Below are positions 5,445 through 5,772 of a stretch of 5,772 nucleotides of DNA, piece after piece. The translations under genes were made by a program, and so were the position numbers. The notes under the pieces were generated by a model. That model was not told where the DNA came from, made no database searches, and saw only the letters and a program-made list of their open reading frames with translations. Origin of the DNA: Methanomicrobia archaeon (GTDB lineage: Archaea > Methanobacteriota_B > Thermococci > Methanofastidiosales > B48-G16); contig JAGLWR010000080.1 of the NCBI GenBank assembly GCA_023133315.1, forward strand, positions 1-5,772. The letters are read 5' to 3'. Each line of letters opens with the position of its first letter. Positions within the stretch are counted from its first letter, which is position 1.

Positions 5445-5675
5445 TTACTGTTCATCGGTAAGATTTGTTACAAGCTTTTTAACGAAAGGTATGATTACCA
5501 AAGAGGTCGGGAACGCTACAGTGAATCCAATAGCGAATGCTCTCATCCACTTTAGAAAAATCCCTTCTGTAATCCCCACATTTACCAAAGTCATGACCAG
5601 AGACATTGTAAAAGCCATGCCTAACGACATAAACAACGCGAACAAAAAAGGAGAATACTTCTTGTTAATTTTCAT
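5445..5675 (-). CDS. DUF2798 small two-helix membrane protein
   Basis: The 76-residue protein has a short basic N-terminus (MKINKKY), a first membrane segment at about 10-32 and a second at about 44-66, and ends in a short charged tail. The pattern of LFMSLGMAFTMSLVMTLVNVG followed within 25 residues by AFPTSLVIIPFVKKLV matches DUF2798, a family of small inner-membrane proteins of unknown role. The length is normal for the family. Both ends are basic, so both termini are probably cytoplasmic. It is on the same strand as the DUF362 operon but 70 bp upstream, with a possible terminator and TATA box in between, so it is probably a separate unit. Upstream a TTAAAAA at 5697-5703 is at the right distance for a leaderless start. 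The family is more often seen in bacteria. Confidence 0.75.
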   Translation of the reverse strand: MKINKKYSPFLFALFMSLGMAFTMSLVMTLVNVGITEGIFLKWMRAFAIGFTVAFPTSLVIIPFVKKLVTNLTDEQ

Positions 5676-5772
5676 AGTATGTATATCTTCTTATTGTTTT
5701 TAACTATTTGTCTCACCACAGAATAGAAATTTCCTCAAAACATTTCCGGATGTTCTGTGTGAATGGGTATTA

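Overview
The window looks like a piece of an AT-rich archaeal genome, most likely euryarchaeal. The archaeal-type GTP cyclohydrolase MptA points that way, as do a Shine-Dalgarno site of the archaeal GGTGAT type before mptA, T-run terminators, TATA-like rather than -10/-35 promoter signals, and heavy use of AGA and ATA codons. The exact lineage cannot be read from the sequence. I saw no rRNA, tRNA, CRISPR array or insertion sequence.

Layout from left to right. Bases 14-1465 on the plus strand encode an unrecognised five-helix membrane protein with a large, lysine-rich, probably beta-rich cytoplasmic part ending in tandem repeats of about 32 residues. Its reading frame is open to the left window edge, so its 5' end may be missing. 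Everything else is on the minus strand. Reading in the direction of transcription from the right, these are a small two-helix DUF2798 membrane protein (5675-5445), a DUF362 protein (5374-4403), then queD (4381-4040), queE (4059-3439), mptA (3442-2669), queC (2672-2028) and a DUF6884-like protein (2035-1460). The plus-strand gene and the last minus-strand gene converge, and their ends overlap by 6 bp. No stretch of 300 bases lacks a gene.

The core is a compact operon for preQ0 (7-cyano-7-deazaguanine), the precursor of archaeosine in archaeal tRNA. MptA opens GTP, QueD makes 6-carboxy-tetrahydropterin, QueE (a radical-SAM enzyme) makes 7-carboxy-7-deazaguanine, and QueC converts that to preQ0. 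Genes from queD to the DUF6884 gene overlap by 4-20 bp (or the last pair is 1 bp apart if a downstream ATG is used), and most have clear Shine-Dalgarno sites inside the preceding gene, so they are probably translationally coupled. The transglycosylase that inserts preQ0 and the enzyme that finishes archaeosine are not in the window.

The most interesting points are the two flanking operon members of unknown job. The DUF6884-like protein carries a C-x3-K motif and a later SAKYGL...PYD motif that resemble, from memory, the core motifs of archaeosine synthase (ArcS). A DUF362 protein without its frequent ferredoxin domain leads the operon. Two adjacent perfect hairpins inside the DUF6884 gene and the repeat architecture of the left-hand membrane protein are separate observations.
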